Notes: a model not told the origin generated them from the sequence alone. A stretch of 64,000 bases of DNA from Mycobacterium sp. 852013-50091_SCH5140682 (GCF_001665685.1 NZ_LZTB01000004.1:62001-126000); one strand, 5' to 3'. Counted from the first letter of the stretch, positions 9,187-17,852 are shown. Translations and numbers: made by a program.

Positions 9187-9214
9187 AAAGAACTAATCAC
9201 CTGACCTTTGAACT
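9187..9214. promoter_or_regulatory. Putative FadR-type operator, copy 3
   Basis: AAAGAACTAA, six bases, then GACCTTTGAAC. It aligns with copy 2 over AAAGAACTAA and GACCT at the same spacing but is weaker in between. It lies about 40 bases upstream of the glutaminase start, so the permease and glutaminase each have one copy. Confidence 0.5.
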
Positions 9215-9250
9215 AGGCTGCGACATCGCAAGCGCGACAGGAGGACCGCT

Positions 9251-10183
9251 GTGGCCGCGTGCACTCACCCACCCTCTCGCACCGAGTCGAACCTCGAGCA
9301 CCTGCACGCCGCGGCCGAGCGCGGCAGGCAGGCCGCCTGCGATGGACTGGTGAGCACACAGATCCCGGCCCTGGCTGATGTGCCCGCCACCAAGTTCGCG
9401 ATGGCCGTCGCAGGCGTGGACGGCACGCTGGTGCACACGGGCGACAGCGCAGAGCTGTTCTCAATCCAGAGCCTGTCGAAGTTGTTCGCCCTCTGCGCGC
9501 TGCTCGGATACGACCGGGACGCATGGCAGGACATCGGCTGGGGGCCGACCAATGCCGGCTACGGCTCCGTCGCCGACCTGGAGCGCAGCCATGGCAAGCC
9601 CGCCAACCCTTTCGTCAACTCCGGGGCCATCGTCGTCACCGACCGGCTCATCACCCACGCCGGCGATGCCACCGCGGCCACCATCGAGTTGCTCCGAAAC
9701 GCCGACGCCAGCGCCCTTTTCGAGTCCGACGCACGCACGGCAAGTTCGGAGTACCTGACGGGGCACCGCAATTCGGCGATCGCCCATGTGCTGGCCGAGC
9801 ACGGCCATCTGCACAATCCCATCGACGAAGTATTGCGCCAGTACTTCGCACAATGCGCGATCACGGCTGATGTGCGAGCACTCGCCAGGGCCGCCCTCTT
9901 CCTCGCTGACCGCAATGACGCCGCCTGCGTTCTCGACGAAGACAGCATCCGTCGGGTGAATGCGGTCCTGTTGACCTCGGGCATGTACGGCGCGGCTGGC
10001 GACATCGCCTACCGGATCGGCCTGCCCGCCAAGAGCGGCATCGGTGGTGGTGTGCTGGCCGTCATGCCCGGGCGCGGCGTCATCTGCGTATGGAGTCCGC
10101 CCTTGGACCCCGCCGGCAACTCGGCCGGTGGCGTCGCCGCCATCGAGGAATTCGCCCGACTGGCCCGCTGGTCGGTGTTCTGA
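9251..10183 (+). CDS. glsA: Glutaminase
   Basis: A 310-residue serine-dependent glutaminase that hydrolyses glutamine to glutamate and ammonia in the cytoplasm. The SxxK catalytic pair is in SIQSLSKLF (S74, K77), followed by NPFVNSGAIVV and the C-terminal SGMYGAAGDIAYRIGLPAKSGIGG stretch. The GTG start has GGAGG six bases upstream. Length matches the family. It is divergent from the APC permease across an interval with two operator-like repeats, so it probably belongs to the region 1 regulon; with ligase paralogues nearby it could also act on a gamma-glutamyl amide (inference). Confidence 0.93.
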   Translation: MAACTHPPSRTESNLEHLHAAAERGRQAACDGLVSTQIPALADVPATKFAMAVAGVDGTLVHTGDSAELFSIQSLSKLFALCALLGYDRDAWQDIGWGPTNAGYGSVADLERSHGKPANPFVNSGAIVVTDRLITHAGDATAATIELLRNADASALFESDARTASSEYLTGHRNSAIAHVLAEHGHLHNPIDEVLRQYFAQCAITADVRALARAALFLADRNDAACVLDEDSIRRVNAVLLTSGMYGAAGDIAYRIGLPAKSGIGGGVLAVMPGRGVICVWSPPLDPAGNSAGGVAAIEEFARLARWSVF

Positions 10184-10327
10184 GCCTCATGCTCGCGTGA
10201 ACCGCACAGCTAACGGGTCGGATCCAGTCGCGAGCGTGAACTGTCTGCGAAAAATCGGCCGTCATTTCGCAGAGGATTCACATTGGCGACGCCGATTGCC
10301 GATTGCCAGTCAACTGCACAGCATCGC

Positions 10328-10567
10328 TCAACGGCAGCGGACTGTGAGGTTCTGGCAGACCATTCCGACGTCGTCCGAGAACTTCGACCGCCCGCCCTGG
10401 TCGCTCGGATCGACGTCCAACGCAGGACTCGACGTGACCAATTGATCGATGATCGACGGGATCGTCGGCGCTGTGGGGTCGGGCTGCGCATGCGCAAGGC
10501 CGCTGCCCGTCGTGACGGCCAGGGCACCAGCTGCCAGCAGTGCGAGCGCCCACCTGCGACCGTCCAT
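10328..10567 (-). CDS. Small secreted mycobacterial protein
   Basis: A 79-residue protein with a clear Sec signal peptide: MDGRRWALALLAAGALAV then a likely cleavage after AHA. The mature part is about 52 residues with two Cys near the C-terminus (VCQNLTVRC) that could form a disulfide, and an IPSIIDQLVTSSPALDVDP stretch that I associate with a conserved mycobacterial secreted family of unknown role. GGAGAGG lies just upstream of the ATG. It stands alone between the glutaminase gene and the divergent porin-family gene. Confidence 0.75.
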   Translation of the reverse strand: MDGRRWALALLAAGALAVTTGSGLAHAQPDPTAPTIPSIIDQLVTSSPALDVDPSDQGGRSKFSDDVGMVCQNLTVRCR

Positions 10568-10759
10568 CGCCTCTCCTTCAATGACCCGCCCGACCAGGCG
10601 TTCCACTCCACGATAGGGCGCACCTACGGATTGCGCATACGGGTTGCGCCGACGACCCATCAGGGTCATGTCCCATTGCCGTCACGACGCCGTAACGACT
10701 CTGATCTGTGTGTCGAGCGTCGGTCACCGGTGGATCACCGCGGGTTTAGCGTATCGGCC

Positions 10760-11464
10760 GTGAATCCATCGGCCATGGGTTTCCGCCGCGTCGCGGCTTT
10801 CGTCGTGTGCATTGCCCTCGCCGCGACCATCGCACCTCCTGCAGAGGCCGATCCTGATCCCGCCACGCCGCCACCGGTCGCAGCCCCCGCCACGGACGGA
10901 AAGGTGACATCCGGCGAGACAGTCAGCGTCCGCACTCCGGACGGCTGGTTCCTGACGCTCGGAGCCATGGACGAGGCTCAGGTTCCGGTGCCTCCGTTGA
11001 CGACTGCCGTCTCATCGCGTGAATATCTCGCCAACGGCACATTCACCGGAACGTTGGCCGGCCCCGGCGACCCTCAAGGATTGTTGGAGGTCGGCTACGA
11101 GATCGGATGCGGCGTCGACATGAGCACCTCGAACGGTGTGACGATGGCCGGCAGCGCCGGGCTCACCCCGTCGGTCGGGCTCTCCGGTCCCGTTGGTGCA
11201 CTTCCGACGACGGTGGTGCCCGTGATCGGCACACCGGTCAACGGTGTCATCACGGTGGGCCTCAAACCCGGCATCATCATCGTGGTGCCTGTCGACAAGA
11301 AGGAATTCAAGAGCGCCAGACCCTGGATCATGATCAGCAACTTTCATGTCAAGATCGACGGTTGCGTGGGCCAGTCGTTCATCCGCTCGTACGCGACGTT
11401 GACACGCAAGACCGATGAATCCGATGTCGTGTTGTCCTACGTCGGTGTCACCACAACCGTCTGA
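10760..11464 (+). CDS. MspA-family porin-like protein
   Basis: About 234 residues with a signal peptide (RRVAAFVVCIALAATIAPP, cleavage near AEA). The mature part resembles the MspA family: a SREYLANGTFTGTLAG block, LEVGYEIGCGVDM, a glycine/valine-rich rim segment and C-terminal beta strands (WIMISNFHVKIDGC, SYATLTRK). MspA proteins form octameric outer-membrane pores; this is a divergent paralogue with an extra Cys pair, so pore formation is inferred. GTG and an ATG five codons later are both possible starts; neither has a strong ribosome site. Monocistronic, upstream of uppP. Confidence 0.78.
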   Translation: MNPSAMGFRRVAAFVVCIALAATIAPPAEADPDPATPPPVAAPATDGKVTSGETVSVRTPDGWFLTLGAMDEAQVPVPPLTTAVSSREYLANGTFTGTLAGPGDPQGLLEVGYEIGCGVDMSTSNGVTMAGSAGLTPSVGLSGPVGALPTTVVPVIGTPVNGVITVGLKPGIIIVVPVDKKEFKSARPWIMISNFHVKIDGCVGQSFIRSYATLTRKTDESDVVLSYVGVTTTV

Positions 11465-11634
11465 TCGGTAGCAATCCGACGTCCAGACAGTTCACCGGTT
11501 CCCTTCAGCAAGAGCTCAGGGAGGGCCACCTACGGTGGTTCGGGTTGTGGTCACCGATCGCACCGATATCAACTCAGCGCCTGGGATGGCCCCACCGTCG
11601 AGCGCCGGCGAGGCGTCGACCGAAGGGAATCTGC

Positions 11635-12552
11635 GTGTCTGCACACCTCAGTTATCTGGAGGCGCTCGTCGTCGGCGCACTGCAGGGCGTCACTGAGCTC
11701 TTCCCGGTGTCCAGCCTCGGCCACTCGATCCTGATCCCAGCACTCGTCGGCGGCCAGTGGAGCCGTGACCTCGACGTGTCCGCACCCGAATCGCCCTACC
11801 TGGCGTTCATCGTCGGGTTGCACGTCGCGACCGCGCTGGCGTTGCTCGTATTTTTCTGGCGGGACTGGGTCGCCATTGTCCGTGGCCTGGTCACATCCAT
11901 CCGATACCGGCGCATCAGCGAGTCCAACGAGCGGCTGGCGTGGATGATCATCGCCGCGACAATTCCCGTGGGCATCGCCGGCCTGGCGCTCGATCACCTG
12001 TTCCGCACCACCCTCGGCAAGCCGGTGCCCGCCGCGGTGTTCCTTGCCATCAACGGTGCCGTCCTCTTCGGGGCTGAGCGACTGCGACGCCGCGCCGACG
12101 CGCAAACCGTCATCGACGGGCCCGGCGCGGCCGCAGGGGGCGGCCTGCTCACCGAAGCCGATGTGCGGATCAGCAAGATGCCGATGGCGCGCGGCGTGAT
12201 GATCGGGTCGGCGCAGGCTTTGGCGCTGCTCCCGGGTATCAGCCGTTCGGGTGTCACCATGGCGGCCGGCCTCATGCGCGGCCTCTCGCATGAGGACGCT
12301 GCGCGGTTCTCGTTCCTGCTAGCGACGCCTGTGATCCTGGCGGCAGGGGTGCTGAAGATCCCGGAGCTGTTCGGTCCGCAGGGCAGCGGCATCGGGGGTC
12401 AGGTGCTGCTGGGCAGCGTCGCCTCGTTTGTCAGCGCCTACCTCGCCGTGCGCTTTCTGACGCGCTACTTCGAAACGCGCACCCTGACGCCGTTCGCGAT
12501 CTACTGCGTCGTCGCCGGGCTCGGCAGCTTGCTCTGGCTGGCCGCACGCTAG
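11635..12552 (+). CDS. uppP: Undecaprenyl-diphosphatase
   Basis: A 305-residue membrane phosphatase recycling undecaprenyl diphosphate to the monophosphate carrier for peptidoglycan and other envelope glycans. Motif 1 is ALQGVTELFPVSSLGH (glutamate and PVSS catalytic stretch; the usual W is F here) and motif 2 is PGISRSGVTM with the essential Arg. Around eight hydrophobic segments are visible. The GTG start follows GAAGGGAA. Overexpression of this family gives bacitracin tolerance, a known family property. Its stop codon and that of the convergent aminotransferase share the palindrome CTAG. Confidence 0.93.
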   Translation: MSAHLSYLEALVVGALQGVTELFPVSSLGHSILIPALVGGQWSRDLDVSAPESPYLAFIVGLHVATALALLVFFWRDWVAIVRGLVTSIRYRRISESNERLAWMIIAATIPVGIAGLALDHLFRTTLGKPVPAAVFLAINGAVLFGAERLRRRADAQTVIDGPGAAAGGGLLTEADVRISKMPMARGVMIGSAQALALLPGISRSGVTMAAGLMRGLSHEDAARFSFLLATPVILAAGVLKIPELFGPQGSGIGGQVLLGSVASFVSAYLAVRFLTRYFETRTLTPFAIYCVVAGLGSLLWLAAR

Positions 12553-13889
12553 GCGGGCGCCACGCTCGTCAGGACCTCATCGAGGGCCGCGACGAACAGG
12601 TCGGCGTGCTCGACGGTGAACGGCAACGGCGGGCGGATCTTCAAAACGTTCTGCTCCCGACCGGACGCACTGATCAGGATGCGGCGCTCGCGCAGCTCGT
12701 TGACCACCACCGCGGCGGTGTCGGCGTCGGGTGACCGGCTGTGGCGGTCCCCGACGATCTCGGCGGCGACGAACAGTCCCGCACCGCGGACATCGCCCAG
12801 CACGCGGTGGCGTCCCGCCAACTCCTGCAACCCCGCCTTCAACTGCGCGCCGGCGACACGGGCGTTGTCGATCAACTGCTCGCCCTCGATGACGTCGAGC
12901 ACCGCGGTCGCGGCCGCGATGCTGACCGGATTGCCACCGAAGGTGTTGAAATACCGGATATCTCGGCCGAACCGAGCCATCACGTCCTCGCGCCCCACCA
13001 CGGCGGCAATCGGTATGCCGTTGCCCATGGGCTTGCCGAGCACCACGAGGTCGGGGCGCAACTCGTGGCGGGTGAAGCCCCACCAGCCTGCACCCAGACG
13101 GCCGAACCCGGGCTGCACTTCATCGGCGATCCACAAGCCTCCGGCCGCACGGACCACATCGCCTGCCGGTCGGAGGAACCCGGCAGGATCGGCCTGCACG
13201 CCGTCGCTGGAGAGCACAGAATCGACGATCATGCCGGCAAGCCCGAATCCGCGTTCAGTCAGCACCGCGATGGCCTCTCGGACCCGCTGCGCGAAACGCT
13301 CACCGGCCTCGAGTGGCGATTCGCGATAGAAGTCGGGGGCCTCGACACGCACGACGCGCGGAGGAATCTCGTTGTTGGGTCCCAGACTCGGCGAGATCTC
13401 CGCGGCGGCGGCCGTGCAGCCGTGATAGGCGTGCGAGGTACAGATGATGCCCTGCGCCCCGGTCTCATAGCGTGCCGTGCGCAGGGCGAGGTCGACGGCT
13501 TCGCTGCCGGTGCACGTGTAGACCACCTTCGACAGCTCCGCGGGGAACAGCGCCAGCAGCCGTTCGGAGTAGGCGACCAGAGGTTCGGTGAGATAGCGCG
13601 TGTGGGTGTTGAGGACTCCCAGCTGCGCACTGACCAGCTCCTGCACATGCGGGTGGCTGTGCCCGATCACCGGAACATTGTTGTAGGCGTCGAGATACCG
13701 GTTGCCCTCGGCGTCGTAGAGCCAGACGCCGGAGCCGCGCACCAGCGAAACCGGGCGCCGATAGAACAGGCGGTAGCTCGGCGCCAGCACCGCATCCCGG
13801 CGCGCGGCGAGAGCTCGGCTTTCCGGGTCGAGCTCATCTGCGCCGGCGCCGTCGTAAGCATTGGCCATATGCATTGGCTGCGAACTCAT
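12549..13889 (-). CDS. Class III aminotransferase, phospho-lyase-like
   Basis: A 446-residue PLP enzyme of aminotransferase class III. IADEVQPGFGRLG (D256 contacts the PLP ring nitrogen) and the Schiff-base lysine K286 in LGKPMGNG are present. The GKPMGNG form and the DEVQ stretch are typical of the AGXT2L branch, whose members are ethanolamine-phosphate or 5-phosphohydroxylysine phospho-lyases. This fits the upstream APH-type kinase, which would make the phosphorylated substrate; the ATG overlaps the kinase TGA (ATGA). Assignment as a phospho-lyase is inference from the pairing; a simple omega-aminotransferase is the alternative. Confidence 0.85.
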   Translation of the reverse strand: MSSQPMHMANAYDGAGADELDPESRALAARRDAVLAPSYRLFYRRPVSLVRGSGVWLYDAEGNRYLDAYNNVPVIGHSHPHVQELVSAQLGVLNTHTRYLTEPLVAYSERLLALFPAELSKVVYTCTGSEAVDLALRTARYETGAQGIICTSHAYHGCTAAAAEISPSLGPNNEIPPRVVRVEAPDFYRESPLEAGERFAQRVREAIAVLTERGFGLAGMIVDSVLSSDGVQADPAGFLRPAGDVVRAAGGLWIADEVQPGFGRLGAGWWGFTRHELRPDLVVLGKPMGNGIPIAAVVGREDVMARFGRDIRYFNTFGGNPVSIAAATAVLDVIEGEQLIDNARVAGAQLKAGLQELAGRHRVLGDVRGAGLFVAAEIVGDRHSRSPDADTAAVVVNELRERRILISASGREQNVLKIRPPLPFTVEHADLFVAALDEVLTSVAPA

Positions 13890-14938
13890 TTCGGCTCTCT
13901 CTGTGGTTCGGCGTCGCACAGTGCGTGCAGGTGCGCACCGGCCGTTTCAGGATCGATGGCCAGCAGGCGCTCGAGGGTCGGCAAGGTGTGGCGCATCCGC
14001 ATGCTGCCGTACGCGGTCGGGTTGGTGCGGCCCCGCACTGTCCAGGTCAACACCTGCACACACAATCTCGCCGCCGCCAGCGGATAGATGACGTCGATTT
14101 CCGTCGGCGCCAATGGGGTGACGGCGTGGTAGCCGGCGACCACATGACCGAGCGCCTGCAGTGGATCATCCTTGCGCAGCATCGCATACGCGCCGGCGAT
14201 CGCGGGCTCGGCGACCCGCGGGCCGCACAGTGCATCGTTGAAATCGAGCACGCCGGAGATCACCTGCACACCATCACGCAGTTCGACCAAGACGTTGTTG
14301 TCGTTGAGATCCTGGTGCACCATCACCCGCGGCATGTCGCGCAGCACAGGCTCGATCTCGGCGAACCAGCCGAGCACCGTGGTGGCACCGTGGCTGTCGA
14401 CCAGTTCGGGACTCGCAGCCAGGCATTCATGGATCGCTTCGCCAGAGCGCGTGACATCCCAGTGGTGTGTGGCGGGGAAATTCGGCGCGGTGAAACCGTC
14501 GAGGGCCAAAGTTACCCGAGCGGCAGTGGCACCCAGCTGGTGCAGCAATGCCGGCGAATGGTGCGCAACCTTGTTGAGCTCAGTCCCACTGACCCAGTTG
14601 AGCACCCGCAGCACGCCGTGCTCGGAGCCCGACTCGAACGGCACGTGCAGGCTGCCGTCGGTCGCGCGCACGATGGTAGGCACGGCGGCACCGATGTCTT
14701 TGCCGACCAGGTGCATCAAAATGGCTTCCTGCCACTGCAATTCGGTGGTGTCGTGCACGGGCAGTTGGAGCCTGGCCAGATAGGTCGCACCGTCGGTCGT
14801 CGACAACCGGTAGTTGCGGTCGATCTCCCCGCCGAGGAAGGCCAGCTCGTGGACTCCCATACCGTAGTGCCGATCGACCAGTGCCGTCACCAACGGGATC
14901 TCTACGCCCGCAGGGTCGCCAGGAGTGCTCGTCATCAT
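13886..14938 (-). CDS. APH/choline-kinase-fold kinase, hydroxylysine-kinase-like
   Basis: A 350-residue small-molecule kinase. The Brenner-type catalytic loop is VMVHQDLNDNN (H208, D210, N215) and the metal-binding Asp is in GVLDFNDAL (D232). An N-terminal segment GGEIDRNYRL resembles the nucleotide loop of hydroxylysine kinases, which are encoded with class III phospho-lyases in many genomes. A role in aminoglycoside resistance is unlikely in this context. Two consecutive ATG codons are possible starts; the second is three bases in. The gene follows an M24 peptidase by 20 bases and overlaps the aminotransferase. Confidence 0.82.
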   Translation of the reverse strand: MMTSTPGDPAGVEIPLVTALVDRHYGMGVHELAFLGGEIDRNYRLSTTDGATYLARLQLPVHDTTELQWQEAILMHLVGKDIGAAVPTIVRATDGSLHVPFESGSEHGVLRVLNWVSGTELNKVAHHSPALLHQLGATAARVTLALDGFTAPNFPATHHWDVTRSGEAIHECLAASPELVDSHGATTVLGWFAEIEPVLRDMPRVMVHQDLNDNNVLVELRDGVQVISGVLDFNDALCGPRVAEPAIAGAYAMLRKDDPLQALGHVVAGYHAVTPLAPTEIDVIYPLAAARLCVQVLTWTVRGRTNPTAYGSMRMRHTLPTLERLLAIDPETAGAHLHALCDAEPQREPK

Positions 14939-14958
14939 CAATTCTCACGCCCGCCAGG

Positions 14959-15660
14959 TCACGGCAGGTCGAGAAGCTCTTCGTAGAAGCCGCCGAATCC
15001 GCGGTCACGATCGATGAGGTGCACTTCGAGGATCCAGTGACAATCGTTGCCGGCGCGATCTTTTCGCCGCATCGGCCGGGTCGATCCGGGCGCGACGTAG
15101 GACTCGATGTCCTCGCCGTCGATCTTGTCGTGCGGAAACTCACCGACCAGGTGCCCGGCGATGATCCCGCCGAAGTCCCATCCAACCTCGCGGCTGGTCG
15201 TGACGACGAAGTCGTACAGCTGCTCCCCGGTGACCTCCGGCTCGCTGCGAAAGAACTCACGCCCGGCCAGCCAGACCTCCGGTAAGCGATCGAGCAGTTC
15301 CAGTTTGCGGGGGTCGTCGCCCAACACATACGTTCGGCCGAAATCGGCTTCCCATTCCTCGAATATGGGTCCGAAATCGAGGAAGACGACGTCATCTTCC
15401 GACAGCTGCCGATCGGGCGGGTTACCCCGGAACGTCTCCAATGTGTTGATCCCCGATCGGACAATGCGCTTGTGCCAGTGCCTTGTAACGCCGAACATGG
15501 TGGCCGCCAAGTCGTGAATCTCGTCAGAGAGTGCGCGCTCACCGACACCGGCACGGACCAAGCGCCGGTCGTTGATTTCCGCGAACAGCTTGGCTGCCAT
15601 GTCCTGGGCCTCGATCAGCTTCTCGGCCCGCAGAGACTCTCCGACAATCGGTCGATTCAT
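14959..15660 (-). CDS. M24 family metallopeptidase-like protein
   Basis: A 233-residue pita-bread fold protein lacking the N-terminal domain of full-length aminopeptidase P/creatinase. Metal ligands of the family are visible: Asp in VFLDFGP, Asp in EADFGRTY, His in GGIIAGHLVGEFPH, and Glu in WILEVHL. It could be a small dipeptidase, releasing an amino acid from a peptide or derivative. It leads a three-gene operon with the kinase and the phospho-lyase-like enzyme, so the released product may be hydroxylysine or a similar amino alcohol (inference). Confidence 0.82.
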   Translation of the reverse strand: MNRPIVGESLRAEKLIEAQDMAAKLFAEINDRRLVRAGVGERALSDEIHDLAATMFGVTRHWHKRIVRSGINTLETFRGNPPDRQLSEDDVVFLDFGPIFEEWEADFGRTYVLGDDPRKLELLDRLPEVWLAGREFFRSEPEVTGEQLYDFVVTTSREVGWDFGGIIAGHLVGEFPHDKIDGEDIESYVAPGSTRPMRRKDRAGNDCHWILEVHLIDRDRGFGGFYEELLDLP

Positions 15661-15790
15661 TGGTCGATGCTATCGCCACGCCGCTGCCGTCTGCGGACAC
15701 CCATCCACAGGTTTATTCCGCCACATGTGGGGAAATCACGGCCACCAGCGCGGCACAGCGTTCGTCGGATTGTGGGCGGAAGGATCGGAC

Positions 15791-16231
15791 ATGGTGGCGG
15801 TCGAGAATTCGGCCGAGCGCAACGAGAAGCGCTCGGACGATGAAAAGGATGTCATGCCGTCGAACAGCAAATCGGGTCTGTCGCTGTTCGACAGGTTCGC
15901 CACCGGCGCGAGTTCATTCGTGTCCCGAGCCTGGTTCTTCCTGGGTTGTGTGCTCCTCGTGGTCATTTGGGCGCCGACGTTTGCGTTTCTGCAGCTTGAC
16001 ACGTGGCAGCTGATCATCAACACGGTCACCACCATCATCACGTTCTTGTTGGTGGCTCTGCTGCAGAACACCCAGCGCCGCGCCGACGACGCGCTTCAGC
16101 AGAAACTGAATGCCATCGCCGAAGCGCTCGCCGACCTCATGCAGCATCTGCGCGACGACCCTGACGCCGAGGGCGACGCGAAGGAACTACGGGCGGCAGT
16201 GGGCCTGGAAGAGCGAGAAAGCGCCGACTGA
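15791..16231 (+). CDS. Low-affinity iron permease-like membrane protein
   Basis: A 146-residue protein with a charged N-terminus, two hydrophobic segments (about 42-62 and 68-90) and a coiled, charged C-terminal tail ending in ERESAD. It matches the bacterial members of the Fet4-like iron permease family, whose function in bacteria is poorly defined. AAGGA precedes the chosen ATG; a second ATG 21 codons in also has an AAGGAT upstream and is a real alternative. No iron-responsive site was recognised. Monocistronic and convergent with the PAS-ANTAR gene. Confidence 0.7.
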   Translation: MVAVENSAERNEKRSDDEKDVMPSNSKSGLSLFDRFATGASSFVSRAWFFLGCVLLVVIWAPTFAFLQLDTWQLIINTVTTIITFLLVALLQNTQRRADDALQQKLNAIAEALADLMQHLRDDPDAEGDAKELRAAVGLEERESAD

Positions 16232-16243
16232 ACAGGTCTGGTC

Positions 16244-17002
16244 TCAGGCCCCTGCGTCAGGGTTCTCGGCGAGACGTTGAGGCACCGTCAGCAGCACGTG
16301 GTCATAGGTTGATTGGTCGACGGTTTCCCGGGCCTTTTCCCGCAGATCGTGGCGCAGCTGCTGGGCGAGGACGCGCAGCTTGACGTTATGTTCCTGCGAC
16401 AGCCACTTCAGCACGTCGAACGCGACGTCCTCGTCGACGTTGTAGATGAGCATCAACATGCCCTTGACCTGCTCGATACTGGCCCGATTGGTGGCGATCT
16501 CGGCTACTCGTGCCGTGACAAGGTCCTGCCTCCGACGTTCGGCGTCCAGGCGCTGGCGCTCGGCCGGGGTCACGTCGACATAGAAACCGTGCGTGCCGAT
16601 CACCCTGCCGTGCTCGTTGAAGAACTGATCTCCGATCACCATCACCCAATGCACGGCACCGGCGGTGTCGATGATGCGGTGTCTGCTGCTGAGTGCGCCG
16701 CGGGTGCTCATGATGGCTTCGATGGTGTCGGCGACCTGTTCCCGGTCGTCGGGGTGCTTGTGCGACAACACCAGTTCGGTCGTCGGCACCACCGTGCCAG
16801 GTTGGTAGCCGTGCAAGCGGGCAACCTGCTCTGACCACTCCCATCGCTGTTCATCGAAATAGAAGCGGAACCATCCCATCGAGGACGGTGTCTGTTCGGC
16901 GAAGTCCTCTTTAGCGGCCTCGATCATGTCGACCTGTGCAATACCTGTAGTTCCGGAGGCTTCAACCCCGGAAATGCACGTGCCGTCACCAGCCCCAGCC
17001 AT
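16244..17002 (-). CDS. PAS-ANTAR regulator
   Basis: A 252-residue cytoplasmic protein. Residues about 40-150 form a PAS domain (HGYQPGTVVPTTEL, HPDDREQV, WVMVIGDQFFNEHGRVIG) that would bind a small ligand or cofactor; residues about 160-225 form an ANTAR three-helix domain (EIATNRASIEQVKGMLMLIY). ANTAR domains bind tandem-hexaloop RNA hairpins and act as antiterminators. It is monocistronic. RNA targets are not evident in its own leader. The pairing is common in mycobacteria, usually as stress- or redox-linked regulators. Confidence 0.88.
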   Translation of the reverse strand: MAGAGDGTCISGVEASGTTGIAQVDMIEAAKEDFAEQTPSSMGWFRFYFDEQRWEWSEQVARLHGYQPGTVVPTTELVLSHKHPDDREQVADTIEAIMSTRGALSSRHRIIDTAGAVHWVMVIGDQFFNEHGRVIGTHGFYVDVTPAERQRLDAERRRQDLVTARVAEIATNRASIEQVKGMLMLIYNVDEDVAFDVLKWLSQEHNVKLRVLAQQLRHDLREKARETVDQSTYDHVLLTVPQRLAENPDAGA

Positions 17003-17112
17003 GATTCCATCCTAGATACCTTCGATGATGCAAGGTTCATTTCATATCAGAATGTAAGTTACCCAGCACGTTTCGCTTCACAGCCTTTCCGATAGTGCAC
17101 CGTGGTGGGGGA

Positions 17113-17139
17113 GGGGGCGGCGCTGTCGCCGCCACCCCC
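17113..17139. terminator. GC-rich hairpin downstream of hsp20
   Basis: GGGGGCGGCG, loop CTGT, then CGCCGCC, a bulged A and CCCCC. It lies about 150 bases past the hsp20 stop in the 287-base gene-free interval before the PAS-ANTAR gene. No T-run follows, as is common for mycobacterial terminators. The rest of the interval shows no convincing gene. Confidence 0.5.
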
Positions 17140-17289
17140 TCATCTCGCTACATCGTGGTGGTCTCACCCCCTCCCGATGCGGGTGTCTACTCAGCGAGTG
17201 TGCCGGGGCGCTGGGCCTGAAGGAGTCCGGACCGTCCAGCTCCCCGGGGCGCCGCGCACCGCGACATCTATTGCCGCGTGCGCGGCCGG

Positions 17290-17742
17290 TCAGGCATTGA
17301 TGGATTCTCTGGGCGACGAGGAATCCGCATCCACGATCACGTTCTCGCGGGGTCGGTCGACGGCGATCTTGCGGGGTTTCGCCTTGTCCGCCACCGGGAT
17401 TCGTAGCTGCAGCACCCCGTCGTGATACTTCGCGGCGATCTTGGCGGTATCCAGGTTGTCTCCGAGCACCAACTGGCGTGAGAACACTCCCCTGGGCCGT
17501 TCCGTGGCGAGCATCTCCCGGTCAGGATCTACCGGTGCCCGCTCCGCACGCACCGTCACCACATTGTGCTCGATGTCCAGATCCAGCGAGTCCTCCGCGA
17601 TGCCGGGTAGATCGAACTCGACGATGAACTCTTCACCATCACGCCAGGCGTCCATCGGCATGATCGCCGGGCGCGCTGCCGTGCCGAGCACCTGCTGGGC
17701 GAAGCGGTCCAGGTCCCGGAACGGATCAGTACGCATCAGCAT
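17290..17742 (-). CDS. hsp20: Hsp20/alpha-crystallin small heat-shock protein
   Basis: A 150-residue small heat-shock chaperone. The alpha-crystallin domain spans about residues 35-130, with [22 protein letters not shown] and the C-terminal GVLQLRIPV (I-x-V anchor) in [27 protein letters not shown] lies just before the chosen ATG; upstream in-frame codons extend across the operator and are unlikely to be translated. It is divergent from a MerR-type regulator with a perfect 9-base dyad between them, so heat or stress induction by derepression is likely. Confidence 0.93.
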   Translation of the reverse strand: MLMRTDPFRDLDRFAQQVLGTAARPAIMPMDAWRDGEEFIVEFDLPGIAEDSLDLDIEHNVVTVRAERAPVDPDREMLATERPRGVFSRQLVLGDNLDTAKIAAKYHDGVLQLRIPVADKAKPRKIAVDRPRENVIVDADSSSPRESINA

Positions 17743-17782
17743 GGTGGCCACCTCCACATATCCTTTCCTGTTCTGAATGGAA

Positions 17783-17809
17783 GCTGACTGATAATCTGTG
17801 TCAGTCAGC
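17783..17809. promoter_or_regulatory. Dyad operator between hsp20 and MerR gene
   Basis: A perfect inverted repeat GCTGACTGA, nine-base spacer, TCAGTCAGC in the divergent interval. It resembles in layout the HAIR element of HspR (arms CTTGAGT, seven-base spacer) but differs in sequence, so it is probably the specific site of the adjacent HspR-like regulator. Confidence 0.7.
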
Positions 17810-17852
17810 ACAAGTTTCTATATAGCACCACGATAGATGAGAGGCAAGTAGA

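Noticed and set aside
9650..9700. GC-rich repeats inside glsA suggesting a structured RNA
   Set aside because: They are codon-level repeats of Ala/Thr in an intact coding sequence.
17102..17289. Short plus-strand frames in the hsp20/PAS-ANTAR interval
   Set aside because: They cross the GC-rich hairpin, lack ribosome sites and give low-complexity peptides.
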